From: Aldrovandia affinis
Lineage: Eukaryota > Chordata > Actinopteri > Notacanthiformes > Halosauridae
DNA: 64,000 nucleotides
Assembly: GCA_029706075.1 (NCBI GenBank)
Contig: JAINUG010000321.1
Span: 468,694-532,693 of the forward strand
Direction: 5' to 3'
A program made the translations under genes and the position numbers. Below are positions 1-11,044 of this stretch, piece after piece (position 1 is the stretch's first letter; every line of letters starts with the position of its first letter). Under the pieces are notes generated by a model. That model saw only the letters and a list, made by a program, of their open reading frames with translations, did not search any database and was not told where the DNA came from.

Positions 1-219
1 ATCCAAAGCAAATTACAGTACCATGAGTGCATACATTTTTAGTATGGGTGGCCACAGTGGGAATCCCTAACCTTAACATTAAAAGCATCATGCTCTTAAC
101 CATTGATCTACATTACTAATAGTCATTACTGTATCGCAGTGATTACAGTATGCAGTATTTTTCATATTACACAATATCATTTTCATATGAAATTCATTAC
201 TAGGTACTGTATATATTTA

Positions 220-3172
220 AATGTATAACACAGGTAGGTGTTAAACCTGCTAGGCATTGCTGCCTGTCGCACCTCCAATGGTGCCCTTAGGTTGAAACTG
301 TACACAAAGCTATACATGGCTCTAGTACCACCCTCTATCCTCAGTCTCATACAAACCTAAACACCTCACCACTACCAAAGATAGGCATGCAGTAGTTTGC
401 CCTGCCGAACCATCTCTGCCTCTCCTGTTACATCACTACCACTGTGTAAATACTTCTACTGGTGATTCTGGGCACATCTTCAGTGATGATCCTGGAATCA
501 TTGGATGTTTTGGGTCTTTCAGCATCATACACCCTCTTCCAGGCAACCCAGCTGTGGTTGATCAGTCCTCAGCTTGTGTCCAGATAGCCAAATACTTTGC
601 CCCCTGCGGCTCCCCTCTCGAGCAACAGGCATATTGGGCTCTCTATGCCAGACAATAAATAAATAAATACATAAATAAATCAAATTTTTAAAAAACTAAA
701 CACAGCACTTCCTATCCTTCCTCCTCAGCCACAGCCAGAAACGGCCCTTCTCTGCCTCTTCAGACAGCTCTTTGTTGCTTTCCATAGCTTGGCACCTGCC
801 ACTCCCATGTCCCTGAATAGGCGTGTCATTGATGTGCTGACGAAACTTCTGCATCCTATTTCCACAGGGTAGATGACAGACCCCCAGTCAGCCTCCTTGC
901 ATTCAGCAGTCAGGTCTGAGTCCTTCTGCCTTTTCCTCTCATAGGCGACCCTTCTGCTATGGGACAGTTAGTTCAATGAGGAGTACGGTCTTGGCAGTAG
1001 TGGACCACACCACTATGTCAGGACGGAGAGTTGTGATGAAAATCTCTCTGGGGAACTGAAGCTGCCTGCCGAGGTCAACCCTCATGTTCCACTCCTTGCT
1101 GGGGGAAAGGAGTCTTGCTGGAACTCTCAAGCTGGTGCTTTCAGCACTCTGTCCTTGCCTGACAAACTGGATGTGGCGTTTTGTTGCTGGTGAACATCCA
1201 CTGTTTGAAGCCTGCCTACAGACCTCCAAAGTCTCTGCTAGCTTCTTTAGGACGTGGTTGTGTCGCCATCTATAGTGCCCTTGGGACAGCGCAGTCTTGC
1301 ATCCTGACAGGATGTGTTGGAGGCTTGCATTGGGAGCATTGCAGAGTGAGCAGCACTCCTCATTGCCAAACTACTGATGAAGGTTGCGGGGACAAGGAAG
1401 AGTGTCATAGGTTGATCTGATGAGATAATTGAGTTGAGAATTTTCCACAGGTTCGACCAACTGATCAGCCTGCTGACAATGCCTTCCCATGTAGTCCAGC
1501 CTCCCTGACGACCTTGCAACATCTCTTTCCTCTCTTTCCTGTTAGCCTTGGACCAAAATAGCGGTGCTTCTCCCCATCCAAGTCCTGTCCATCCTGCTTG
1601 GACTCTACCGACAACTTCTAGGTGCTGCAGCCTGTTGATCGCCTGATCCATTTCAACTTTCGTCCTGTGTACACTTAGGCATCCGTACACCTCATCAACT
1701 GGTCAGTGGACTCTCTCAGCTCCTGGACCAGTCTGATCTTTCCCTGCTTCTATCCCAGGCTTATGGATTGTAGAGGCAGCTGCAAGATGTTCCTCCTGAA
1801 GAGACCTGTTTCAGAAAGACAACATGGTAGCCCCAGCCATTTTCAGATGTGTGAGTTACCTATTCCATCCATCCTACTTTGTTGACGAGGGAATTTGGCA
1901 CATCTTCGGTAGCCACATCACCCTTTGGTACAGTGTAAACTGATAGCACCACACCTTGTACTTTCTAGGGAGTTGGCTTTGGTCAATTCTTGCCAGACCA
2001 TCTGAGAGTTGTTTCTGTATGGATTTCCCCATCTGCTTGTTAGAGAGCTGTGCAGTGTACTGCCTCCCCAGGCTTTGGATGGGTTGTGTGACCAACAGCA
2101 GAATTTGCTCTTCACCTGCGACAATGATGGTATTGTCATTTTTGACCCCTTTCCTGAGAGACAGGCTTCGCGGCTTGGAAGGTTTGATCTTCATTCTTGC
2201 CTAGGACACCAGCTCATCGAGTCTTTTCAGCAGTCTTGTTGTGCATGCTGCTGTCTGCAAGATTCTTGTGACGTCATCCATGTAGCTCCTAGGTGGAGGT
2301 AGCCTCTGCTCTGATTGTAGCGTTATTCCTCGTACCATCTGTCTTGCACTAATTAGGATAATCTTGAAGGTTGTCACAAACAGTATGGGAGAGATGGAAC
2401 ACCCCATGGCGATTCCTACTTCCAACTGCTGCCACCCGATTATTAAATCTTGGAGGGCAAAGCACATCTGTAGATCCTTGAAGTAGCTGGATACCAGACC
2501 CCTGATGCATTCAGGCATGAAGAATAGCTCCATGGCAAAATCATTGAGCTGATACGGGCTGATGCGGGACTGATCCATAGGTATTTGCGAGATCTAGCCA
2601 CACAAGATGCAGGTCGCTTTTCTCTCAATTAGCTCTTTGGATCAACACACACAGGGAAGCCTGGCACGCCTTCTGACAGCTGGTGTCGATATAGCCATTG
2701 TTTATAAGGTAGCTGGTCTTCCTTTTGGCCACAACAGAGAAGAAGATCCTTCCTTCCATGTTCAGCAGTGCAATACTTCTGAACTGGCTGATGTCCCTGG
2801 AGTTATGTTCCTTGGGAATAAAGACCGCTACGGCTCTTTGCCACTCTGATGGAATTAATAGTTTTTTCTCATGAGGGTCCACAGGATCTTCAGCATGCCA
2901 GGGCAGTTCTTGTAGAGCTTGTATCATACACCATTCGGTCCTGGTGCTGATGCTGACCTTGCATTTGACAGCATCTCTGACTTCGCAGAACTTGGGGAGC
3001 ATGATGTTGAACTGGGAGATTGGTGGGGCAGGACGGGGCACATGCCCTGGTGGTCCTAACGGGTTGTTTCTTGCTGGATCGCTGTACTGGCCCCTGATGT
3101 GCTGCTCCAACTTTTCCTTGGTGACTTCTAGCTTCCCGCTTTTTTTTGTCCTCTAGCAGCTGTCTGGCATGC
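220..3172 (-). mobile_element. Old non-LTR LINE with restriction-like endonuclease end, 3' part
   Basis: This is the 3' two-thirds of an autonomous LINE lying on the minus strand. Coding remains run from about 3172 down to about 730. The segment below that, to about 220, is probably its 3' untranslated tail, although no clear terminal repeat is visible. The element is cut at its right end by a piggyBac insertion at a TTAA site; its 5' part resumes at 6298 in the same reading frame. Several frameshifts and stops show it is dead. Its C-terminal nuclease-like motif, instead of an N-terminal AP endonuclease, suggests the R2/NeSL-like branch of LINEs; that placement is inference. Confidence 0.75.
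730..3172 (-). pseudogene. LINE reverse transcriptase with C-terminal PD-E endonuclease-like region, decayed
   Basis: Reading leftwards, the translation shows an RT N-terminal region (around 2625-2900: VFIPKE, ISQFRSIALLN), a fingers/palm part with GCSISPILF near 2400 and the catalytic motif YMDDV near 2280, then a thumb-like region (around 1874-2194). A C-terminal part follows with a Trp-rich stretch (WTTWEGIV) near 1490 and RPDIVVWST...IELTVP near 960-1020. The last pattern resembles the PD...E core of restriction-like endonucleases carried by R2-type LINEs. Weak coding continues to a GRFWLWLRRKD stretch near 730. The protein would copy its own RNA at a nicked target. Multiple frame changes make it non-functional. 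RT identity is firm; the endonuclease class is inferred. Confidence 0.75.
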
Positions 3173-3541
3173 TTAACCCCCTGAGGTCGACGGGAGCGCC
3201 GACGCTCCCAGCAGCAATAAAAGTATATTACTATTTCTAACGTCGCAAGATTTTATCATACACACGCGCCAAAAACATTGACAGAAACCTTAGAATCGCA
3301 ACTTTCAGATTTGAGCACTGGCAAATAATATGGGATTTTTTCAATTAGGTTAATTAGACCAAAAGTAAACCTTGCATTTCACTCTATTTTTCACCTGGCA
3401 GGACCATCCCCCTTCTATTGACATGGTAACTAGGTGCTAGTTTCGGGGAGGGCGTGGGGAGGGGCGTGGGGCCATGTGTGAAAACGCCGGCGTAAACAAC
3501 ACATAAAATGTCCCGACAATTTGAAACACGTTTTATTCAAG

Positions 3542-4181
3542 ATGGCAAGATTTTCTGCGTTCGAGTGTTTGAGAGCATTGATGGAAGCGGCGAGGACAAC
3601 AGCTCATCATGTCGATTCTGAAGAGGATTCAGATGAAGAGAGACAGCATTTTCAATTTAGAATTGATCCAGCTGTGGACCTTACTGACGAAGAGTAAGTA
3701 ACTATATTTGATTTGCAATTTATCAAATATTCGTGTAAATATATGAATTCCGCGTCTTGTGACTACATATTACGCTTTTTGCAACGTAACAAATTGCAAT
3801 ATGTACTCAAGATCTATGTATAAATACTTTTCAAACAGTCTAAAATGTTATACAAAATCTTATGTAGCATCTCGTCTGTGTTTACGCTTGCGATCTGCCA
3901 GCAACAGTCTGTGTATGCTGACATTTATTTTATTTCCCTTGTTTTCAAATACTCGTGTAAATATATGAATTCCGCATCTTGTGACTACATATTACGCTTT
4001 TTGCAACGTAACAAATTGCAATATGTACTCAAGATCTATGTAAAAATATTGTATTCACTGTAATGCTCTAATGTATTGTGTGTCCTTACAACATTTTGCT
4101 TTTTATGTTTACAGTGACGACGATGTGGAAGACAAAGCACCTACTCCTCCACCAAAAAAGCCACGCAGGACTCCTACATTG
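3542..4181 (+). pseudogene. piggyBac-like transposase, N-terminal exons only
   Basis: Exon 1 starts at ATG 3542 (MARFSAFECLRALMEAA) and has an acidic Asp/Glu/Ser stretch, ending at a GTAAGT donor near 3694. A candidate exon 2 begins after a TTTACAG acceptor near 4113 (DDDVEDKAPTPPPKKPRR) and is truncated by the L2 insertion at about 4185. Acidic N-terminal segments followed by a basic patch are usual in piggyBac transposases. The catalytic DDD domain is absent, because the L2 insertion and apparently a deletion removed the body. The assignment depends on the flanking piggyBac termini. Confidence 0.55.
3724..4049 (+). repeat. Direct duplication of about 104 bp inside the piggyBac intron
   Basis: Positions 3724-3827 and 3946-4049 are almost identical (shift 222 bp), differing at a handful of bases. 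They share TATATGAATTCCGC and GCAACGTAACAAATTGCAAT. Both lie in the intron between the two transposase exons. This looks like a local tandem duplication with a 118-bp spacer. Confidence 0.85.
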
Positions 4182-4189
4182 TATGTGTC

Positions 4190-5660
4190 TTACATTACAT
4201 TACATTACATTATAGGCATTTGGCAGACGCTCTTATCCAGAGCGACGTACAACAAAGTGTTAACCGTAGTCAAGAACAGTTTAGCTGAAAGCCACCCTAG
4301 TGGGAAGTACAATTCCTGGGTGCTAGGAGCAACCACATAGTTAAACTAGGACCCTGTAGGTAAATCTGTAGCCACAATTCAGAGGTAGCATTAAAGCACT
4401 CAATGCAGGAAATAATGCCTAAGCCTAATACAATACATAAACAAGTAGATGTGTAAACTAAGCAACTATGTCCCTAAGTTAACAAAAACCGGACTACGGG
4501 GAGAGGTGCACCCTGAAGAGGTGAGTCTTCGGTCGCTGAAGGTGGCCAGGGTCTCAGCTGTTCTGACTTCCACAGGAAGGTCATTCCACCATCGTGGAGC
4601 CAGAACCGACAGGAGACGTGACCGGGGAAGCGCAGGTGCGGAGAGGGGAGGTGCTAGGCATCCTGAGGTAGCAGAACAGAGAGGTCTGGCAGGTGTGTAG
4701 GGTTTGAAGATGTTGGGGCTGATCCCTTGACTGCCTGGTATGCTAGGACCAATGTCTTGAATTTGATGCGAGCTATAACAGGCAGCCAGTGGAGGGTAGC
4801 GAGCAGGGGGGTGACATGGGAGTGTCGAGGAAGGTTGTAGATCAGACGGGCCGCAGCGTTCTGGATGAGTTGCAGGGGTCTGATAGCAGATGCGGGAAGG
4901 CCAGCCAGGAGCGAGTTGCAGTAGTCCAAGCGGGACAGTACCATTGCTTGGAGCAGGAGCTGGGTAGAGTACGTGGTAAGGAAGGGACGGATCCTCCTGA
5001 TGTTATACAGGAAGAATCTGCACGCCCGGCTTACCGCTGCAATGTTCATTGATAGGGACAGCCTGTTGTCCATCACCACACCGAGATTCTTTGCACAGGG
5101 TGATGATGTCACCAGGGTGTCACCTAGAGAAATGGAGAAATCAAGGTGGGGAGAGTTTAGGGCAGGAATGAAGATTAGCTCTGTTTTACCTGGGTTGAGC
5201 TTTAGGTGGTGACTGTCCATCCAGCTCTGAATGTCCCCCAGGCAAGCAGCGATGCGGGTAGAGACCTGAGTGTCTGATGGGGAGAAGGAGAGAAAGAGTT
5301 GAGTGTCATCAGCATAACAATGGTAAGATAAGCCGTGGGCAGAGATTACAGAGCCAAGGGAGCGGGTGTACAGGGAGAAGAGAAGGGGACCTAGGACTGA
5401 GCCCTGTGGAACCCCGGTGGAGAGGGAGCAAGGCGGTGATACTTTACCAGCCCAGGCAACCTGGAAGGAGCGACCGGAGAGGTAGGACTCGATCCAGGCG
5501 AGGGCTGTACCGCAGATCCCTGTTGCTGCCAGGGAGGACAGGAGGATGGAGTGCTCCACAGTGTCGAAGGCAGCTGAGAGATCAAGCAGGATCAGGATGG
5601 AGGAGAGGGAGGCGGCTCGTGCGGTGTGAAGAGCTTCATTGACCGAGAGGAGAGCATTAT
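4190..5660 (-). mobile_element. L2-type LINE (UnaL2-like), 5'-truncated, inside the piggyBac element
   Basis: The 3' end is a run of TTACA units (TGTAA on the minus strand), the tail type of fish L2 elements. It is preceded by the conserved 3' stem-loop. The body encodes the RT palm and C-terminal part: DLSAAFDTV, TGVPQGSVLGPLLF, CYADDTQLF, LDYCNSLLAG and an LHWLPV motif. The reading frame is open from about 5660 to 4655, so this copy is fairly young. The endonuclease and the start of RT are missing, typical of 5' truncation during target-primed insertion. Confidence 0.9.
4229..4245 (-). other. L2 3' RNA stem-loop with GGATA loop
   Basis: On the minus strand this reads GCTCTGGATAAGAGC. That is a short stem with the GGATA loop, known in the eel LINE UnaL2 as the RNA structure recognised by the element's own RT. 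The same motif recurs at the ends of the other L2 copies near 19970, 51395 and 59830. Confidence 0.85.
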
Positions 5661-6297
5661 TGTGTGCATTATTGTTAGGCTGTATGACTTGTAATATGTG
5701 GCATTCCCCTGTATATACTGTAGTTTGTGTGCTGTTTTCAATAAATCTTCCAAAATGAAAAAAGCATATTTTTTTTCTGTCTTCTGCATGGCTCACTGAC
5801 TTGCTTACTCTGATGGCCTTTGGGAGAGAGAGGGCCCATCTGACAGATCTTAGAGGTGTGGACAATGAATAATGAATATTCAGGTATTTAGCATTTAGCC
5901 CTCCCACAGCCTGAAATAAATGTGACCAGTTCTGATAAAAACAGGTTTTTAGCTATTTAGATCTCAGATGTGCTAAACTATTTTCACATCCTTACATAAC
6001 CAAGACCTTGATGAACAAACGTACATTGGCAAAACAATTCGTCACTATAGTTTAGTGTGTGCTTTCACAACTTTTGTGACGGCAGAAAAATTTACTATTT
6101 TTAACTTGTGTGTTTGTAGATCTATTTACAAGCTGCATATGATACTGACCAAACTATTGATGGCATACAAATGTAGCTGTGATTGTCCTTCAAATAAAAA
6201 TATCAGTGAGTGTTAAGTTGATGAAATTGAGATCAATATCAGACCATGCCAAAATCACAAACCATCTCAAAGCTTAGCACGGACCTCAGAGGGTTAA
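5660..6297 (+). other. Right part of the piggyBac element, no gene
   Basis: This AT-rich sequence between the L2 5' edge and the right piggyBac terminus includes an AATAAA signal near 5734. That may be the old transposase polyadenylation site. Nothing coding is recognisable. Confidence 0.5.
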
Positions 6298-6840
6298 AGG
6301 GATTCTTGAAGAAATTGACACTTTCCTTTTCCTTCCTTTTCCTGCACCTACGAATGCGCTCTGCCCTCCGTAGGCTGGCTAGCTTTCACTTAACCTCATC
6401 CCACAGCATTTTCAAGCCCTCCTTCTCACCTTGAGTTGCCTTCATAAAATTATTCCGGAGATGTCACCGCCTCTGCACTAGCTGATCGATCTCCTTCTCC
6501 CTCTTTCCCTTTCCTCTCGGAGCAGCAGTTTGCTTGATAGTAATTTTGCCAAACTTATCTTTGTACTCCGCTGTCCATGTCCAACTTCCTCCACATGTCT
6601 GCTTCATTTTGGCAACTTGATCTTTTTCCTTCTCCCAGGTTCCTTCCTCTCAACTCTTTGGTTCGGTTCCGTACTTGGGGGACTGACTAGCGTGTTTCCT
6701 TGGTGTGCACCAAGGGTGTTACTCTCCACTGCGAGTATCCAGTGTTGCCAGAGGAGGTTTGAGCATTGCCAGTAGTCAACAGTTACAGTGGAACTGGAGA
6801 ATGGCTTGCAGTAAATTCTTGCTGAAGTTAGCATTACATC
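6298..6840 (-). pseudogene. 5' part of the LINE interrupted by piggyBac
   Basis: On the minus strand this segment encodes a lysine/arginine-rich stretch (KREKEIDQLVQRR, then ASLRRAERIRRCRKRK) that stops at the TTAA insertion site after NFFKNP. It continues in frame at 3172 with KHARQLLEDKK. It belongs to the region just before the RT core. The upstream edge near 6840 abuts a truncated L2. There are in-frame stops. Confidence 0.7.
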
Positions 6841-6859
6841 AACCATTCTCATACTTATA

Positions 6860-8935
6860 GAATCGGCAGGTCCGATCGCTGCAATATGGATCGAGAAGTA
6901 CAGCTGGTTGTCCAGGGTCACTCCAGGATTCCTGGCAGACTGGGATGGAGACACTATGGAGCCTTCCACATTGATTGAAGCATCAATCATCGGGGAGCCC
7001 TTCGCTGGGAGGAAGAACAGCTCGATCTTCCCCAGGTTCAGCTTCAGGTGATGGGTGGACATCCAGGCAGAGATGTTGGCCAGGCATGCAGAGATCTGTG
7101 CTGGGATCTGGGTTTCAGATGGAGAGAAGAAGAGAAAGAGTTGCATGACAGTGATATGAAAAACTGTGAGCAGAGATAACAGAACCAAGTGACTTAGTGT
7201 AGAGGGAGAATAGGACAGGGCCTAGCACTGAGCCCTGCAGGACTCTGGTAAAGAGGGGGTGGGGAGAGGAGAGGGATCCTATCAAGGCCACCTGGTAGGA
7301 CCAGTCAGCCAGGTAGGGCTTGAACCATGACAGTGCAGATCCAGAGATTCCCATCTCGACGAGAGATGAGAGCAGGATCTGGTGGTCCACGGTGTTAAAA
7401 GCAGCTGGCAGGTCAAGGAGGAGGAGAACGGAGCTAAGGGATTAGGACTTGGCCACGTGAAGAGCCTCAGTGACCGCAAGGAGAGCAGTCTCTGTGGAGT
7501 GGCCTGCTCTGAACCCAGATTGGTTGGGATCAAGCAGGTCGTTCTGTAAGAGATGAGCAGACAGTTGATTATAGACAGCCCGCTCTAATGCTTTGGAAAG
7601 GAATGGGAGGAGAGAGACAGGTCGGTAGTTTGAGATGACAGCAGGATTCAGAGAGGGTTTTTTGAGGAGGGTGACGACATGAGCGCATTTGAGGGAAGAG
7701 GGGACAGAGCCAGAGGAAAGAGAGGAGTTAATAACACTGGAGACAAAGGGGAGGACATCCATAGCAATGGACTGGAAGAGGGGGGAAGGAATGGGAGACT
7801 GGGTAGGTGGTGGGACGGTGGGAGTGAACAAGTTGAAGGATGTCCGAGTCAGGGGGGGGGCAAGAAGGAGGACAGAGGGGTGAGAGGTTTAGGTAGCGAG
7901 ATGGGTGAAGGAGAGTTAGGCGAGGGAGAGGATGGGGGGAAGGAGTTGCAAATGTCATTGACCTTCTCACAAAAGAAGGATGCAAAGTCATCTGCAGTTA
8001 GAGAGGAGGGGAGTGGGGGAGAAGGAGGGATGAGGAGAGAGAAAAACGTAGAATAGAGTTTACGTGGGTTGGAAACAGAAGATTGAATCTTAAAAAGGAA
8101 AAATGCAGACTTAGCAGAGGAAAGGTTAGAGGAGAAGGAATCCAGGAGTGTGTGTAAATCAGACAGAGCTACAGGGGATTTGGATTTTCTCCATTTGCTT
8201 TCTGCCGCTCGCAGTTTCAGTCGGTTAGCCCGAATGGAATCGGTTAGCCAGGGGGCGGGGTTTGGAGATGAGCAGGTTTAGCGGATAGAGGACAAAGTAA
8301 GTCAAAGGAGGAGGAGAGAGAGGAAAGTAGGGTGGATGATGCTTCCTCAGCAGGTAGCTGAGAGAAGGCATCAGTAGGGGGAAGGGAAGATGGGACAGTA
8401 GCTGACAGGGCAGCGGGGGAGAGAGAGCGGAGGTTGTGATGGACAAGGACAGTGGGAGCAGGTGAAGATGGTTTAGGCACAGAGGGGAGGGGGAGGGAGA
8501 AAGACAGAAAGCAATGGTCAGACACATGTAGAGGCGATACCTAATGTTGGGTGAGGCGCAGTTCCTGGTGAAGACCAGGTCCAGTTGGTTACCGGCCTTG
8601 TGGATGGATGGGGATTCAGCCAGGGTGAAGTCAAAGGACTTAAGCAGGGGGAGGAAAGCAGAGGCCTGAGACGTCTCTAGCGGCAGGTTGAAGTCACCGA
8701 GGAGTAAGACGGGAGTGCCATCCTCAAGGAAAGCGCTGAGTAGGGCATCCATCTCATCTAGGAAACTCCCCAGTGGACCTGGAGGGCGATAAAGAACAAT
8801 GATGTGCAGTTTACATGGAACAGTGACAGTGACAGCATTGAAATTCAAAGGAGGAGGGTGAGAAGTGAGGAAGAGGAACAATACCAAATCTCCAAATAAC
8901 TGGCCTTGGCTGAGATCAGATTCTCCCACAGTTTC
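6860..8935 (-). mobile_element. L2-type LINE 2 with endonuclease and RT, 3' end missing
   Basis: Reading leftwards from about 8930, the translation gives an AP-endonuclease part (IIVLYRPPGPLG, VLLLGDFNLPL, NQLDLVFTR). An RT part follows (SNYRPVSLLPFLSKALERA, DPNQSGFRAGHSTE near 7500, SVLGPVLFSLYT near 7200). It then stops in the RT C-terminal third near 6870, so the usual C-terminus, stem-loop and TGTAA tail are absent. Frameshifts occur between each block. It ends exactly where the older LINE's 5' segment begins, which suggests the two were joined by insertion or deletion. Confidence 0.88.
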
Positions 8936-9733
8936 TATCTTTACAATGGGCGCTTCCCGAACGGGTCACGCAGGGTGCATATTGGCTACTTTAGAATATG
9001 TCAAACAGGAAGTACATAGCGACCACGGTGGATCGCTACAATATATTATAATTAATCCACACATCACTAAATCCAATCACCCAAAATCAATCAATAAGAA
9101 ATCATTAAATTAATAATTAGTCTTAACCAACTTCAATAACTGAAGCAATAGCTGAGGGGCTCAACTACTTGTGAAGGTCTCTAAGGAGTTATTTGAACAA
9201 AGGTTGGCTTTAAATCACATCAGACTATGAACTGAAAGACGGACGACCGGGTTTAACAAACACATTTTATTAAACACTCAATAAAATGATTTAAACTCTT
9301 TATTCAACTAAGCATTCAATGGTAACGTACAGCGAAACATGAAATAAACAATCAAATGTGTATACCGTTTGAGGGTATATGCGTCGGTGTGCGTGTTGGC
9401 TATGTGTGTGTGCAGGCGCACGTACATGTGTGTGTGTGGAGGGAAAAGGGACAAAGTTTTTTCAGAGCGGGAGATATGGAGTAAGAGAAATGGCTTGTAG
9501 CTGTCACAAAAGAGAGATTTCAACCATTCTCCTTTAAATGAAGTAACGGGCGACCATGATTTTTTAGGCTACTGGAAATGAATTACCATGGGAAAAACTT
9601 TTAAAAACCCACTGAAGGCGGAGACAGTTTGTTAAATAATTAACAAATTAATTATTTAATAACAATGGGGCTGAACGTGAGGGGTGGGCCTGTGTGTGAA
9701 CTCCTGTATTTCACAGGCTCACCTATAGGGTGA
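8936..9733. other. Gene-free stretch
   Basis: No coding potential is recognised. It contains AT-rich patches, a TG/CA-rich microsatellite-like run (about 9385-9440) and a near-palindrome of TTAAATAATTAAC type around 9632-9664. It separates the 5' end of L2 copy 2 from the ERV1 LTR. Confidence 0.5.
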
Positions 9734-10150
9734 TGTTGGATCATTTCTCTGCAACACAAATACACTCTGAACACAGTTATCAGATTCACGTCTCTTTATT
9801 TGATATGCATAAAGGGTTCAATGCAAACAAGCAAAGAACAACTCCGCACTGGAGTTGTCCCAATTTATACAGCCTTTGTTGCTGGGAAAGGTTCAGCAGC
9901 TGTTCCTGTCTTCACCCAATCAGGTCTTGTACACCTTCGCCCTGTTTCCTACGGCAGGGCCACATACAGGGCACAGGTGTTCTTGACCGCAACAATTGCA
10001 GACTTTGCAGAGCTTGCCGCTTTCCAGATTGCATACTTAACCACAAGTCTGCAGAAGTTGCAACTTTTCACACATCATGTCATAATTACACACACACAAA
10101 GGCATGCACAGATCAATGGACATTTCCATTGTCTGAGGTTACAAGCACAT
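9734..10150 (-). repeat. ERV1 3' LTR
   Basis: It matches 17216-17540 for most of its length, starting TGTTGGAT on the plus strand. Read on the minus strand it has a TATAAA box (complement of 9864-9869) and an AATAAA signal in CAAATAAAGAG (near 9797). It has about 110 bp (10037-10140) absent from the other LTR. The upstream edge on the minus strand is approximate because no clear polypurine tract is visible. Confidence 0.8.
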
Positions 10151-10206
10151 GGGCCAACTGGGTCATTAAGGGTGCCTCTTAGTTCATTCACCATGTCACG
10201 TGCCAC

Positions 10207-11030
10207 TTAAGGTTCTTCAAACCAGTCCCCCAAGCACGTGTCATAGCTCGTATATCGTTTAAGGGTATTGCCCTTGCTTCTCTCAGTCGGTTCCACCACT
10301 GAGTAGGCAGTTACCGGAACCTGGGCATGGATCATGTTCATCATCATGGCTCTTAGTATGGGAATTACACAGGGTAAAACGAACACCACCAACACAATGA
10401 TCAACACAATGGGCACAGCCATTGTCGTTAACCAGGAGCCCCAGCCATTGCCCCACCCCTCAAACCAGGCTGCTAGGGAGTCGTCCGCTGGTGGGGATAC
10501 TCGTATGGCATTTTGCAAGTGTTGGACGATGCTGCTCAAGTTTTCGTGTGCGTCTGGGATGTGGATGCAGCATGACACACCCAGCACAAGCCACTCTTCT
10601 CTGCTAGTAGGATATCTAAGCCCATTCAGTTCTGTATTGTCACCTTTCGTAGGGCCCTCATCTCTTGATCTATTGAGGTGATAGCATCTTCAGTCTCATT
10701 TGCTAACTTTAGTACTGACCATGCCGGTCCATTAAGTTTGTTCAAAGCCGCTGTGGTCCCTCCCCCTAGGAATATTGACCAACCCACCACCGCCCCTAGG
10801 GTCGTCCACGGGTCTCCCAGGACGTATCCCCGGTACTTGCCTGGGATCCCTTCCTGTGTGGAAGTGGATCGGGCAGACCGTCTCAGCTGGCCTGCCTGGG
10901 ACCCCGGCTGCATTTCTTCTGCTAGATGGTATACTGAGGTACCTACAGAGACCACCGTGGGGGCGCAACACCCCTTCCACCTGAACTCCCGGGGCAGGTT
11001 ATGGAAGGCGGCTTTTCCACATACCCACAT
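10207..11030 (-). pseudogene. ERV1 Env transmembrane subunit, interrupted
   Basis: The first block (11030-10626) holds Cys/Trp-rich sequence, an arginine-rich RRSAR site that may be the surface/transmembrane cleavage region, then a Gly-rich hydrophobic stretch (TTLGAVVGWSIFLGGG) like a fusion peptide, and a heptad-like helix. A stop near 10626 separates it from the second block (10587-10207). That block carries GVSCCIHIP (remains of the CX6CC disulfide motif), a membrane segment (VPIVLIIVLVVFVLPCVIPIL) and a short cytoplasmic tail. Such proteins drive membrane fusion in retroviruses; this copy is broken. Confidence 0.75.
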
Positions 11031-11044
11031 GACACTTGGTGTAC

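Larger units (their letters stand above)
3173..6297 (+). mobile_element. piggyBac-like DNA transposon inserted in the LINE
   Basis: The element is bounded by TTAA at 3173-3176 and 6294-6297. The termini are inverted: CCCCCTGAGGTC follows the left TTAA, and GACCTCAGAGGG precedes the right one (one mismatch). TTAA duplication is the signature of piggyBac transposases. The surrounding LINE frame continues across the element if one TTAA is removed, so the boundaries are exact. It carries only the start of a transposase gene and has itself received an L2 LINE (4190-5660). It is therefore immobile unless helped in trans. Confidence 0.85.

Noticed and set aside
5277-5642. Plus-strand protein in the L2 region
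   Set aside because: It is the antisense shadow of the L2 reverse transcriptase on the minus strand; the same applies to plus-strand frames at 7679-8056.
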